Origin: Saccharospirillaceae bacterium
Lineage (GTDB): Bacteria > Pseudomonadota > Gammaproteobacteria > Pseudomonadales > Oceanobacteraceae
Direction of reading: 5' to 3'
NCBI GenBank assembly: GCA_022448365.1
Contig: JAKVCS010000004.1
Coordinates: forward strand, 62,001 to 126,000
Length of the DNA: 64,000 bases
Of the stretch, positions 29,894-38,483 are shown piece after piece. How positions within the stretch are numbered: position 1 is the first letter of the stretch; each line of letters starts with the position of its first letter. The translations under genes were made by a program, and so were the position numbers. Under the pieces are notes generated by a model, which searched no databases, was not told the DNA's origin, and saw nothing but the letters and a program-made list of their open reading frames with translations.

Positions 29894-30643
29894 ATGTCTG
29901 ACTCTGCAGCCCGAACGGATTCCCGTATGGTCGAAACCAACCAGCACGATTTGCATGAGCGTCTGGAACAGGTGGTGAAAAAACACCTCCAAGAGCCGTT
30001 TCGTAAACCCTTTCATGATGCGACGGTGGAGGCATTTTATCGCATTAAAGAAGTCTGGCAGGCGGATGGTCGCCCACTGATCCTGGATTCCTGCTGCGGT
30101 GTGGGCGAAAGTACAGTGAACTTAGCTGAGCGCCATCCGGATGCTTTTATTCTTGGGTTAGATAAATCCGGTTGTCGTATTGAAAAGCACGATAGCTACC
30201 GCCGTACGGCAGATAACTATTTATTAGCGCGTGTTGATTTAAATGATTTTTGGCGCTTGGCCGCTGCAGATAGCTGGCAGCCAACGCATCACTATATTCT
30301 CTACCCAAATCCCTGGCCAAAGGCAGCTCACCTGAAACGTCGCTGGCACGGTGCGCCGGTATTTCCATATTTGTTGCTGTTGGGTGGGCAGCTGCAGATG
30401 CGTTCGAATTTCCCACTGTATTTGCAGGAATTCCAGCAGGCGCTGAAAGTGGCGGGTTTAGCTGGTGAGTTTTCGCCGTTGACGTTTGAAGGTGAGAATG
30501 GAGATGCCAGAGATATCACACCTTTTGAACGTAAATACCGTTTAAGTGATCAGTCATTATTTCGCCTGGATGCCGATTTATCGAATTTTGATGTATCCTG
30601 GCGTGCTCAGCTGACATTGCCAGGGAAAGCGATCAGGCGCTGA
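29894..30643 (+). CDS. TrmB-like (tRNA m7G methyltransferase family) SAM methyltransferase, divergent
   Basis: 249 residues from ATG 29894; the longer frame from 29855 begins inside the terminator. The SAM-binding motif LDSCCGVGES and ILGLDKSGCRIEK match TrmB-type enzymes, and YPNPWPKAAHLKRRWHG corresponds to the TrmB hallmark (F/Y)PDPWxKxRHxKRR. In this protein the hallmark Asp is Asn and the following Arg is Ala, so catalysis or substrate may differ from m7G46 formation. The protein ends without the usual long C-terminal motif. It is best described as a TrmB paralogue; a separate canonical trmB is expected elsewhere. Its 3' end overlaps the convergent GGDEF gene by 11 bases. Confidence 0.8.
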   Translation: MSDSAARTDSRMVETNQHDLHERLEQVVKKHLQEPFRKPFHDATVEAFYRIKEVWQADGRPLILDSCCGVGESTVNLAERHPDAFILGLDKSGCRIEKHDSYRRTADNYLLARVDLNDFWRLAAADSWQPTHHYILYPNPWPKAAHLKRRWHGAPVFPYLLLLGGQLQMRSNFPLYLQEFQQALKVAGLAGEFSPLTFEGENGDARDITPFERKYRLSDQSLFRLDADLSNFDVSWRAQLTLPGKAIRR

Positions 30644-32138
30644 TCGTATTGCGACCGCGCTCCTTCGATTTATACAGTTGAGCATCGGCGCGCGAGAACA
30701 TGCTGTCTTGCGTATCACCAGGCTGAAACTCGGAAATACCGATACTCAGTGTGGGTGGATTGCCGGTTTCTGGGTGCGCGATCGGGAATGTCTCGAGCTG
30801 CAGTTGCAGGCGGCGGGCCAGATCTTCGGCTTGTTCGGCATTGGTTTCCGGACAGATAATACAAAACTCATCCCCCCCCCATCGACCAATCACATCGGAT
30901 GGTCTCGAGCTGGTCACCAGTAACTCAGCAACCACGCGGATAATATTGTCTCCGGATTGATGGCCAAGGATGTCATTGATCGGTTTAAAGTGATCGATAT
31001 CGATCAGAATGAGCGACATGTCGTGCTGATAACGACGGCTGCGCTCAATCTCGCTACAAAAACGACGATCGATGCCAGAGCGGTTGCGCGTGCCTGTCAG
31101 GTGGTCGGTTTCGGAACGTTGTTTTAATTCCAGCTCCTCTTTGCGTGAGCGAATGACAGCGATAGTGTGAGCCTTCTTTTTGTCCGGGAACGTCGCCACT
31201 TCAATATCGAGAGGCAGTCTTTCACCACTTTTATGGGTACCGTAAAAATGCTCGCTGCCAGTGCGGACCAAAGAAAGCGGATTGCTGGGTGCATCGCCGA
31301 TAGTGCCGTGATCCAACAGGTCACGTATTGACCGGCTTTTGATTTCGTCTTCACTGTAACCAAAGATTTCGCTCACTTTAGGGTTAGCGCGTATGACTTT
31401 TCCGCGGCTATCAACGACTAATAAGCCGTCAGGGATGACGGAAAACAGTGTTTCCAGGTTGTTTTTTGCGGAGGTGGTGCGGATAACCAGATAGCTGCTG
31501 TACAGCGTAAAAACAATCAGTGCTGGAATACCCAGCCAGGTCAGAATCTGTACCCTGTTCTGCGCTGTATTCAGTAGGCTATCGGTTTGTTGCTTTACTT
31601 TGTGGTAGTTATTCTCCAAGTGTATGTTCAGGGTTGCCAAAGCTTCCGCTGCGAACCTGTCATCAACGTGGATGCGTTCATCAAGTTTACTGACACTCAG
31701 CCTGGTAGCTAGCGCGTGATTGATACCCTGAAGCTTTCGTTTGTAGTTCCCCATAATAGTGGCCAGGCCATTCAGTGCGTGCATTTCTTCCTGATGAATC
31801 GGGAGTTCAAGGTACTGGCGCAATAGCCTCTGAGTGTCAGTCATCGATTGCTTAGCCTGAACCAGATAATTGGCATCACGACGTATCACGTAGTTTTTAT
31901 AGTGATGGATAAAACCGGCATAGCCAAGAGAGGCACGGATCTGACTGATCAGGTGAAATTTGTGTTGGGTTTGAGCACTGTATTCATGCCATTCGTTGTT
32001 GAGGTTGTCGATGGCGCGTGTGGTCGATAGGCTGAGGTTGACCAGAATCAGAAAAGTTACGATAAAGAGGATGGATATAATCCGAACATGGGCACAAGAT
32101 TTATATTGATGATTGATGGTCTGTGGAGCAGGCATCAC
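30633..32138 (-). CDS. Membrane-bound PAS-GGDEF diguanylate cyclase
   Basis: 501 residues. TM1 (18-36), a periplasmic helical sensor domain (about 40-195, 4-helix-bundle character), TM2 (199-219), a PAS domain (about 225-333, with IPDGLLVVDSRGKVIRAN) and a GGDEF domain. The active site GGDEF (421-425) is intact and is preceded five residues upstream by RPSD (412-415), a consensus RxxD inhibitory site, so an active c-di-GMP cyclase with product feedback is predicted. No EAL domain. The signal is unknown. Confidence 0.92.
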   Translation of the reverse strand: MMPAPQTINHQYKSCAHVRIISILFIVTFLILVNLSLSTTRAIDNLNNEWHEYSAQTQHKFHLISQIRASLGYAGFIHHYKNYVIRRDANYLVQAKQSMTDTQRLLRQYLELPIHQEEMHALNGLATIMGNYKRKLQGINHALATRLSVSKLDERIHVDDRFAAEALATLNIHLENNYHKVKQQTDSLLNTAQNRVQILTWLGIPALIVFTLYSSYLVIRTTSAKNNLETLFSVIPDGLLVVDSRGKVIRANPKVSEIFGYSEDEIKSRSIRDLLDHGTIGDAPSNPLSLVRTGSEHFYGTHKSGERLPLDIEVATFPDKKKAHTIAVIRSRKEELELKQRSETDHLTGTRNRSGIDRRFCSEIERSRRYQHDMSLILIDIDHFKPINDILGHQSGDNIIRVVAELLVTSSRPSDVIGRWGGDEFCIICPETNAEQAEDLARRLQLQLETFPIAHPETGNPPTLSIGISEFQPGDTQDSMFSRADAQLYKSKERGRNTISA

Positions 32139-32584
32139 GTTATCCAGATCATTCCATGAAGTTTCTGACTAATTCATCATTATTCTAGACCAATCCTCCT
32201 CTGAAGCTACTAATAAAATTTTCAATATCGATGATTTCCCCGCTGCTTGTGCCGGCTATGCACTGGTATGTGCAGTAACTGATAATTTGTTTCGCTCAGG
32301 GAAATGATTAAGCCACTATCAGTTTAAGGTTATTCGTAAGCCAGCGGACGACTGCTTGTTTGCCGTTCGTACCCGTGTATTTTTGCCGGTGCTGTTGTGC
32401 GTGGCGAGGTTTCGTTGAACCCGCTTGCGAGTCTGCTGCTGAACCTGCAATAGATTATCGTAATAGGCGTGCTGCATAAGTTTCTCCTGAGCCTGAATAA
32501 GCCCTAATATCTCCATGATTGTCGCTATCATAAATGAGTTGGCTGAACGGAATCTGAATCGCGCTTCAATGGCTTGATCGAAGG
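32139..32584. other. Intergenic region between GGDEF gene and PepSY operon
   Basis: About 450 bases, AT-rich, with no conserved gene. It contains one possible 52-residue minus-strand reading frame (listed separately) and, at its right edge, the PhoP-box-like repeat. It should also hold the promoter of the GGDEF gene. Confidence 0.4.
32319..32477 (-). CDS. Possible small protein (52 aa), unknown
   Basis: The ATG at 32477 has a good AGGAG six bases upstream. The product is very polar and basic (Q-, R- and N-rich; QQQTRKRVQRNLATHNSTGK) with no TM segment or recognisable domain. The frame extends to 32531 without a better start. The Shine-Dalgarno is the only positive evidence; it could be chance. 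Confidence 0.3.
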   Translation of the reverse strand: MQHAYYDNLLQVQQQTRKRVQRNLATHNSTGKNTRVRTANKQSSAGLRITLN

Positions 32585-32617
32585 ATTCAGCGAAAGTTCA
32601 GATAAATGGGTTATTAT
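32585..32617 (+). promoter_or_regulatory. PhoP-box-like direct repeat and -10 of the PepSY-phoPQ-bor operon
   Basis: ATTCAG-N5-GTTCAG (32585-32590 and 32596-32601) matches 11 of 12 positions of the GTTCAG-N5-GTTCAG repeat described for Pseudomonas PhoP. TATTAT (32612-32617) begins 10 bases after the second half-site, the spacing expected when PhoP replaces the -35. Transcription would start near 32624, so the ATG at 32606 cannot be the start of the next gene. Confidence 0.6.
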
Positions 32618-32644
32618 GAACGTACTTCAATTTCGGGACTGGTA

Positions 32645-33160
32645 ATGTTCGGAGCCTGGCAAACCCTGTTAATGTTCATTTGCTATTGTAAGCGCAGCTT
32701 TATCATTGCTTTGATGCTGGCTGCTGCGCCAATAGCTGTGGCCGACGATAATACCGACGGCAAATGGGTCGAAGAGCCGGTTATTAAAACGGAGTGGCTG
32801 GAGCAGGTTGTTAGTCCGGTCAGTCGCTGGATGGAGCAACGTATTCAGGGTAGTCAGCACAGCGCTCCGATTGTTCATGAAGCCCCTGAAGTTGCCACCT
32901 TACCCTCACATGTAATCTCCCCCACTGAGGCAGCTCGTCTGCTTACCCTGTTATTTCCCGGAGAGGTTCTGCGAGTTCAGTTATTAAATACCCAACCTAC
33001 AGCCTACAGCATTAAGTTGTTGTCGGAGCAGGGGTCTATTTCAGGTTTTTACATGGATGCTACCGACGGAACGTTACTGGAGAATCGTCCGCCGTTAAAA
33101 CAGACAGCCGCACAGCCAAATCAAGAAAAGGAGATGAGTCATGAAAATTCTGATCGTTGA
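32645..33160 (+). CDS. PepSY-domain periplasmic protein, first gene of the phoPQ-like operon
   Basis: About 171 residues from the ATG at 32645; the ATG at 32672 is also possible, and the longest frame (32606) would begin before the predicted transcription start. A basic stretch and hydrophobic core (YCKRSFIIALMLAAAPIAVA) form a signal peptide. After a Pro/Glu-rich linker comes one PepSY-like unit (ISPTEAARLLTLLFPGEVLRVQLL ... YMDATDGTLLE). PepSY modules occur next to two-component systems and are thought to inhibit proteases or sense the periplasm. It overlaps the regulator gene by 20 bases, so the three genes are coupled. The tail is Q- and N-rich. Confidence 0.75.
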   Translation: MFGAWQTLLMFICYCKRSFIIALMLAAAPIAVADDNTDGKWVEEPVIKTEWLEQVVSPVSRWMEQRIQGSQHSAPIVHEAPEVATLPSHVISPTEAARLLTLLFPGEVLRVQLLNTQPTAYSIKLLSEQGSISGFYMDATDGTLLENRPPLKQTAAQPNQEKEMSHENSDR

Positions 33161-33812
33161 GGATGACCAGTTGCTGCGCCAGCAGCTGGTGCAGCAGTTG
33201 GAACAAAATGGCTTTAATTGCCAGCAAGCTGCAGATGGTATGGAAGGATACTTCCATGCCAGCGAGTACCCGTTTGATATGGCTGTGATCGACCTCGGAC
33301 TGCCGAAAATTGATGGCATTGAATTAATTCGCCGGTTGCGAACAGACGGGTGTAAGTTTCCGATCCTGATTTTAACCGCCCGTAATGGTTGGAAGTCCAG
33401 GGTTGAGGGACTTGACGCCGGTGCTGATGACTACATGGAAAAACCGTTTCACATCGAGGAGCTGGCAGCTCGATGCCGGGCCTTATTACGGCGTACCACG
33501 GGCAACAGTAATACTCTTGAGGCTGGCCCGCTGCAACTGGACCTCACCACACAGCAAGTCACTCTGAATAACGAGCTGATGGACCTGACGGCGTTTGAAT
33601 ACAAAATTCTTGAATACATGATGCGTCGCGGTGGCGAGGTCATATCTAAAACCGTATTGACCGACTATTTATACGATCAGGATTTTGAGCGTGATAGTAA
33701 CGTCATCGAAGTTTTGGTTGGTCGCTTAAGGAAGAAACTCGCTGGAGATAGTGGATTTGCGCCAATCGTTACCTTGCGTGGTCGCGGTTATCAGTTTCAG
33801 AAGCAGGGCTGA
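33141..33812 (+). CDS. phoP: PhoP-like OmpR-family response regulator
   Basis: 223 residues: receiver domain with Asp8/Asp9, phosphorylation site Asp51 (MAVIDLGLP), Thr79 and Lys101, then a winged-helix DNA-binding domain (LTAFEYKILEYMM ... SNVIEVLVGRLRKKL ... LRGRGYQF). The segments AVIDLGLP, FPILILTAR and NVIEVLVGRLR follow Pseudomonas PhoP closely. It is flanked by a PepSY gene and a matching kinase, and a PhoP-type direct repeat precedes the operon. In PhoPQ systems the regulator controls envelope remodelling under low Mg2+ or cationic peptide stress. The name is by similarity and context. Confidence 0.88.
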   Translation: MKILIVEDDQLLRQQLVQQLEQNGFNCQQAADGMEGYFHASEYPFDMAVIDLGLPKIDGIELIRRLRTDGCKFPILILTARNGWKSRVEGLDAGADDYMEKPFHIEELAARCRALLRRTTGNSNTLEAGPLQLDLTTQQVTLNNELMDLTAFEYKILEYMMRRGGEVISKTVLTDYLYDQDFERDSNVIEVLVGRLRKKLAGDSGFAPIVTLRGRGYQFQKQG

Positions 33813-33820
33813 AGCACGAT

Positions 33821-35164
33821 ATGCTCAACTCATTAATCGGACGGCTGATGGCGTTTTCGACGTTGACGTTGATCGTATTAATGACGGGCCTGGGTTTTTT
33901 ATTGCAGCATTCGTTTTACAGCTCACAGCTGAGTGCAATGCAGGAGCGATTAAAGCTGCACAGTTATTCGATTTTATCGGTTGCGGATTACCACAGCAGC
34001 CAGTTGTATTTGCCCGTTTTTCTGCAGGAACGCCGTTTTAATAAGCCGGAGTCGGGTTTGTACGCCCAAGTCGTAAAATCGGATGCCACTAAGGCCTGGT
34101 CATCGTTGTCCGCGCGGTCATTATCACTGGGGAGCAGCCGCTGGGCGGAACAGGGGCAATGGATCTATTCGACCGTTGCCCGGACGGACGAACAATTTTT
34201 TATGGCGCGATTTGGTGTGAGTTGGTCGGAATCGGGTATCAGTGGTCCGGTTTATAATATTGTACTGCTTGAAAGTATGTCGGAACTGCATCTTCAGGTT
34301 GATCTTTACCGACAAAAGCTGGGGATTTTATTGTTGAGCTTGTCCAGCTTTATTCTATTGATGCAGTTTTTAATTTTGCGTTGGGGTTTAAGGCCGCTGC
34401 GCCAGGTCAGTTCCGATCTGGAAGATATTCAGCATGGGCAGAAAGCACAATTGTCCGGAGACTATCCGCGAGAGCTGAAACCGCTGACATCTAACCTTAA
34501 CCGTCTGATTTCCTCCGAACACGGACAGCGTGAGCGTTACCGAAACACGCTGGCCGATTTATCTCACAGTTTAAAAACCCCGCTGACAGTGATGTCTGGC
34601 ATTGTGACCGAACAACAACAGCATGAGAAAACGGTAGAGTTAAATGAACTCTGTTATCAGATTGATAAAATGAACTCGACTATTGGTTATCAGTTGCAAC
34701 GAGCGGTGCAGGGGTCATCCGGCTTAAGTATTCAGAAAATAGACGTGCTGCCATTATTGCAATCGGTTTGCTCTGCGATGGATAAAGTGTATGCCAACAA
34801 AGGTATGGCTATTCACCTTGATGTATCGGAACCAGCCATATTCAATGGCGATGAAAATGACTTGTTGGAAGTGCTGGGCAACCTGGTTGATAATGCTTGC
34901 AAGTACGGTAACCAGACCGTTGAAATTGCGGTGTTTCAGGAGTCGCAACAATTGACCATTACAGTATCGGATGATGGCCGGGGTATCCCGGAAGAGCAAC
35001 GGAATCTTGTATTGCAGCGTGGTCGTCGATTAGATACTGTTGAAGCCGGTCAGGGCCTTGGTCTGGCATTGGTGAAGGAAATTCTTGATAGTTATCGGGC
35101 CGGACTTATTATCGAACAATCACCCTTAGGAGGGGCCTGCTTCAGAATAACGTTCCCCCAGTGA
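33821..35164 (+). CDS. phoQ: PhoQ-like sensor histidine kinase
   Basis: 447 residues: TM1 (8-30), a periplasmic sensor of about 136 residues, TM2 (167-188), HAMP-like linker, His249 in LADLSHSLKTPL, N box (LGNLVDNACKYG), G1 (VSDDGRGIPEEQ) and G2 (GLGLALVKEI). The periplasmic FNKPESGLYAQV and the SHSLKTPL phospho-acceptor site resemble Pseudomonas PhoQ. The strongly acidic membrane-facing patch of enteric PhoQ is not evident, so its stimulus may differ. It starts nine bases after phoP. Confidence 0.87.
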   Translation: MLNSLIGRLMAFSTLTLIVLMTGLGFLLQHSFYSSQLSAMQERLKLHSYSILSVADYHSSQLYLPVFLQERRFNKPESGLYAQVVKSDATKAWSSLSARSLSLGSSRWAEQGQWIYSTVARTDEQFFMARFGVSWSESGISGPVYNIVLLESMSELHLQVDLYRQKLGILLLSLSSFILLMQFLILRWGLRPLRQVSSDLEDIQHGQKAQLSGDYPRELKPLTSNLNRLISSEHGQRERYRNTLADLSHSLKTPLTVMSGIVTEQQQHEKTVELNELCYQIDKMNSTIGYQLQRAVQGSSGLSIQKIDVLPLLQSVCSAMDKVYANKGMAIHLDVSEPAIFNGDENDLLEVLGNLVDNACKYGNQTVEIAVFQESQQLTITVSDDGRGIPEEQRNLVLQRGRRLDTVEAGQGLGLALVKEILDSYRAGLIIEQSPLGGACFRITFPQ

Positions 35165-35186
35165 GTATCTGTGCAGGTAAGGACAT

Positions 35187-35498
35187 ATGACAACGAATAA
35201 TACAAAAAAGCTGATTACGATGCTGATGCTGTGTTTTCTCACCGCCTGTTCCAGTGTCACTATGCGACCATACGGTGGCGAAAAAATTACCACGAAGCCC
35301 ACTTATCAGAGTAGTAAAGATTATTACTGGTGGGGGCTGCGTAATAAATATCAGATTAACACCAGTGAGATTTGCCAAGGCCGTCGGGTCATGCAGATGC
35401 AGTCGGTCAGCACATTATCTGACTGGATTTTTCAAACGCTGACCATTGGGATTTATTTTCCGCGTACAGCCAAAGTTTGGTGCGAGGAAAAACGGTGA
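35187..35498 (+). CDS. Bor-like lipoprotein 1
   Basis: 103-residue lipoprotein. The signal peptide ends in lipobox LTAC (Cys21). The mature protein shows the lambda Bor (Lambda_Bor) pattern: a central EICQG equivalent to KICGG of Bor, and the C-terminal TIGIYFPRTAKVWC equivalent to TLGIYTPLEARVYC. Bor is an outer-membrane lipoprotein linked to serum resistance in E. coli lysogens. It lies 22 bases after phoQ, so it is very likely part of the PhoPQ operon. The two mature cysteines other than Cys21 (in EICQG and at the C-terminus) probably form a disulfide. Confidence 0.78.
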   Translation: MTTNNTKKLITMLMLCFLTACSSVTMRPYGGEKITTKPTYQSSKDYYWWGLRNKYQINTSEICQGRRVMQMQSVSTLSDWIFQTLTIGIYFPRTAKVWCEEKR

Positions 35499-35857
35499 TG
35501 GTATTGAACAGAAAAGCCCGGAGTGCGGCTTTAATCGTTGTTGCTTTGCTTGCTTCAGCACTATCAGGCTGTGCCACTATGAAGTTTACTCAGGATGTAC
35601 CTGATCGGCCGCTGAAGCGGGAAAAAGTGCAACATTGGCATCATACTATCATCAACGGCATGGTCGAAGTCAGTGAACCGGCGAACCTCTATCGGGATTG
35701 CCGCGGCAAGCCATGGAAGTCTGCGACGGTAGAGTTCCGCTTTAAAAATGGTCTGGTTGGTGGCGTAGCTAATGCAGCCATAGACTCTGTAATATTTTCC
35801 TCTGCATTTCTGGCTTTTTATGCTCCATGGAACGTTGAAATTTATTGTACGAAATAA
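35498..35857 (+). CDS. Bor-like lipoprotein 2
   Basis: 119 residues from the ATG at 35498, whose A is the last base of the preceding stop (TGATG) and which has GAGG upstream; the longer frame from 35477 is unlikely. Lipobox LSGC (Cys25). It shares the Bor layout of its neighbour: HHTIINGMVE near the centre, RDCRG, and the C-terminal FLAFYAPWNVEIYC, but is far diverged from it. Probably an old tandem duplication or two recruited Bor relatives. Outer-membrane lipoprotein of unknown role, last gene of the PepSY-phoPQ operon. Confidence 0.72.
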   Translation: MVLNRKARSAALIVVALLASALSGCATMKFTQDVPDRPLKREKVQHWHHTIINGMVEVSEPANLYRDCRGKPWKSATVEFRFKNGLVGGVANAAIDSVIFSSAFLAFYAPWNVEIYCTK

Positions 35858-36034
35858 GCTGATTTCATCGCTTAACCGATCATGGCAGCTTAGTTAAGGG
35901 GGCGCTTGAGCGGGCCACTTGCCGCGAAAACTGAACTAACGAGCCAATCTGTATATGACTGGCCGATAAATTTGACTATGATTAGTGGGTCACTAGTCTT
36001 TCTAGCCCATCTACCCATCGCCTGGCAACGTTTC

Positions 36035-38386
36035 ATGCTGCATCTTTGGTTTTCATTAGCCGTCATTCTCTTCCTTGGGTGTTCTTCATCCCAGGCTATG
36101 ACGTTGAGCGAAAACAGACATGCCGATCCGGTTGCATTGGAGTTGACTTACCTTTCAACGTTCAGTGAGCGTGCGGCGATCGATGAAGCACTCGAGTATG
36201 CGCTCCCCTGGCAGGTGCCGGATAAAACGCCACCCAACTTTGGCTTCACCCGGAAATCGTTCTGGCTGAAAGCGCCAATTTATAACGATACCGGCGTTTC
36301 GCAGCGACGATTGCTTACGGTGGATTACCCGTTGCTCGACCATCTTGAAATCTTTCTGGTGCAAGATAAAAACATCATAAAGCACGCGGTGATGGGCGAT
36401 CGAATGCCATTTCATGTTCGAGAAGTGAACAATCGTCGCTTTGTTGTACCTGTGGATATTCCGGCTGACGGCAAGGTGCAGGTTTATTTCTTTCTCAGAA
36501 CCAGCAGCGCCGCATTACTTCCGGCATTTTTATGGCAGGAACAGGATTTTTATCAGCACGAAGTCGAGCTATCTCTCGGTTTCGGGCTGTACTTTGGCTT
36601 TATTATTGTAATGATCGCCTACAACCTGTTTCTGTACTTTTCGATTCGGGATGTCAGTTACCTGTATTACATCCTGTATGTTGGAGCATTTTGTATTTTT
36701 CAGGCCTCGCTCACCGGCTTGTCCTATCAGTTTTTGTGGCCGGAAAGCCCGAACTGGAATGATCTGAGTGTGCCATTCACCGTGCTGCTGACGAATGTTA
36801 CAGCGCTGCTGTTCGCAATTCGCTTTCTCGATCTGAAACGACATACAACGCTGTTTTATCGTTTTGTGTTGGTCGATCTGTCGGTCTGTAGCTTATTGTT
36901 GTTCGCCTGCTTCTGGGTCAGCTATGCCTCCATTATTGCTATTGCTGCAACCTTTACCATAGTGAACAGTCTGGCGATGTTTGCAGGCAGTGCTTATTTG
37001 CTCAAGCGTGGCGTTCGTCATGCACGTTTCTTTTTACTTGGCTGGACCACCTTCCTGTTAGGCTGTCTGCTGTTATCACTGATGGTATTGGGCATTTTAC
37101 CCATCAATTTTATTACCGAACACGGTGCAAAAATCGGTTCGGCGATGGAGGTTGTGCTTTTATCTTTTGCCTTGGCTGACCGGATTAACTCCGAGCGACA
37201 GGCCAAGTTTGCTGCTGAAAAACAAACCTACCTTGAGAAAGAAAAAACCGCTTCAGCACAGGCAGCAACCAAGGCTAAGGATGAATTTTTGTCGATCATG
37301 AGTCATGAAATCCGTACACCCATGAACGGTGTGGTTGGAATGCTTCAGTTGCTGCGCGATACCAACCTGGATCATAAGCAAAAAGAACTCCTGCAAGTGA
37401 TGGACGGTTCTGCGCAAACACTGGTCGCTATTATTAATGATGTGCTCGACTTTTCTAAAATACAGTCCGGAAAAATGCCCATTGAGCAGGTTCCGTTTGA
37501 TCTGAAGCAATTATTAAACGACGTAACAGAGTTGTATCAGATGACTCTGAAACTGAAAGAAGACGTCCGTTTCGAGCTGATTACCGATGGCAATGTACCG
37601 GTCTGGGTGTCTGGAGACCCAACCCGTTTACGGCAAATTCTAACCAACTTTATTAATAATGCGGTGAAATTTACCGAACACGGAAAAATTATTCTGCATG
37701 TCAGTCAACAGAGACATCAGACGGTGTTTCGGGTCACTGATACAGGGGTTGGACTCAGCGAGCAGGAGCAACAGGGGTTGTTTCAGCAATTCAGTCAATC
37801 CGGTGCAGAGGTTAGCCGAAAATACGGTGGTACAGGCCTGGGGCTGAGTATCTGTAAGATGCTCAGTGAGCTGATGAATGGCGATGTTGGGGTTTCCAGT
37901 CGCGCCGGACAAGGTTCAACTTTCTGGTGCTCATTGCCGCTTGAAGCGACGGTGGCTGAGGCACAACTAAAACCAGAGGCGAATCAAAGCTCCGGAGATG
38001 TTGGTCAGTTATCGGTTTTAGTGGCCGAGGATAATTCTGTGAATCGTTTGGTGGTAGAAAAGATGCTGGCGAAGCTCGGTGTGAAACCGGACTTTGCGGA
38101 GAACGGTCAGCAGGCTGTGGAGCATTACCAGAACAATAAATATGATCTGATTTTAATGGATTGTCAGATGCCGGTGATGGATGGTTATCAGGCGAGTGAG
38201 ATGATTCGCGAATGGGAAGGTAAACACCGGCTAAACCCGGTTGTAATTGCTGCTCTGACCGCCAATGCCAGTAAAGAAGATAAAAAACTGGCCTTACAGT
38301 CGGGTATGAATCTCCATTTATCCAAACCATTGTTACTGGAATCGCTGGAAGAAACTCTGATTCAGGCTCTGGATGGCCGTCGATAA
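36035..38386 (+). CDS. Hybrid sensor kinase with 7TMR-DISM sensory module
   Basis: 783 residues from the ATG at 36035. The N-terminal signal region ([15 protein letters not shown]) and a periplasmic 7TMR-DISMED2-like beta domain (about 25-180) precede seven TM helices (about 190-395). A short coiled coil leads to HisKA (His424 in [13 protein letters not shown]), HATPase (N box [12 protein letters not shown]1 [11 protein letters not shown]2 GGTGLGLSI) and a receiver domain with Asp709 ([12 protein letters not shown]). DISM proteins often sense carbohydrates or other periplasmic ligands. The frame is open from a TTG at 35906 preceded by AAGGGGG, so a longer N-terminus is possible. Being a hybrid kinase it probably signals through a separate phosphotransfer protein. 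Confidence 0.9.
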   Translation: MLHLWFSLAVILFLGCSSSQAMTLSENRHADPVALELTYLSTFSERAAIDEALEYALPWQVPDKTPPNFGFTRKSFWLKAPIYNDTGVSQRRLLTVDYPLLDHLEIFLVQDKNIIKHAVMGDRMPFHVREVNNRRFVVPVDIPADGKVQVYFFLRTSSAALLPAFLWQEQDFYQHEVELSLGFGLYFGFIIVMIAYNLFLYFSIRDVSYLYYILYVGAFCIFQASLTGLSYQFLWPESPNWNDLSVPFTVLLTNVTALLFAIRFLDLKRHTTLFYRFVLVDLSVCSLLLFACFWVSYASIIAIAATFTIVNSLAMFAGSAYLLKRGVRHARFFLLGWTTFLLGCLLLSLMVLGILPINFITEHGAKIGSAMEVVLLSFALADRINSERQAKFAAEKQTYLEKEKTASAQAATKAKDEFLSIMSHEIRTPMNGVVGMLQLLRDTNLDHKQKELLQVMDGSAQTLVAIINDVLDFSKIQSGKMPIEQVPFDLKQLLNDVTELYQMTLKLKEDVRFELITDGNVPVWVSGDPTRLRQILTNFINNAVKFTEHGKIILHVSQQRHQTVFRVTDTGVGLSEQEQQGLFQQFSQSGAEVSRKYGGTGLGLSICKMLSELMNGDVGVSSRAGQGSTFWCSLPLEATVAEAQLKPEANQSSGDVGQLSVLVAEDNSVNRLVVEKMLAKLGVKPDFAENGQQAVEHYQNNKYDLILMDCQMPVMDGYQASEMIREWEGKHRLNPVVIAALTANASKEDKKLALQSGMNLHLSKPLLLESLEETLIQALDGRR

Positions 38387-38483
38387 AACAGTGTGTTTTT
38401 ATCATGACGTTAATTGCAACCCGGAAGGCGCTGCAACCGACGGCCATACCTGGCCACCGATTGCCTGATATTACAGCCTTTGA

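Noticed and set aside
35906-36034. TTG start for the hybrid kinase with AAGGGGG upstream
   Set aside because: It adds 43 residues before the export signal, which is atypical for DISM kinases; kept only as an alternative in the gene entry.
37863-38447. 194-residue minus-strand frame over the hybrid kinase 3' end
   Set aside because: Covers the receiver domain in antisense and has no domain or ribosome-binding site.
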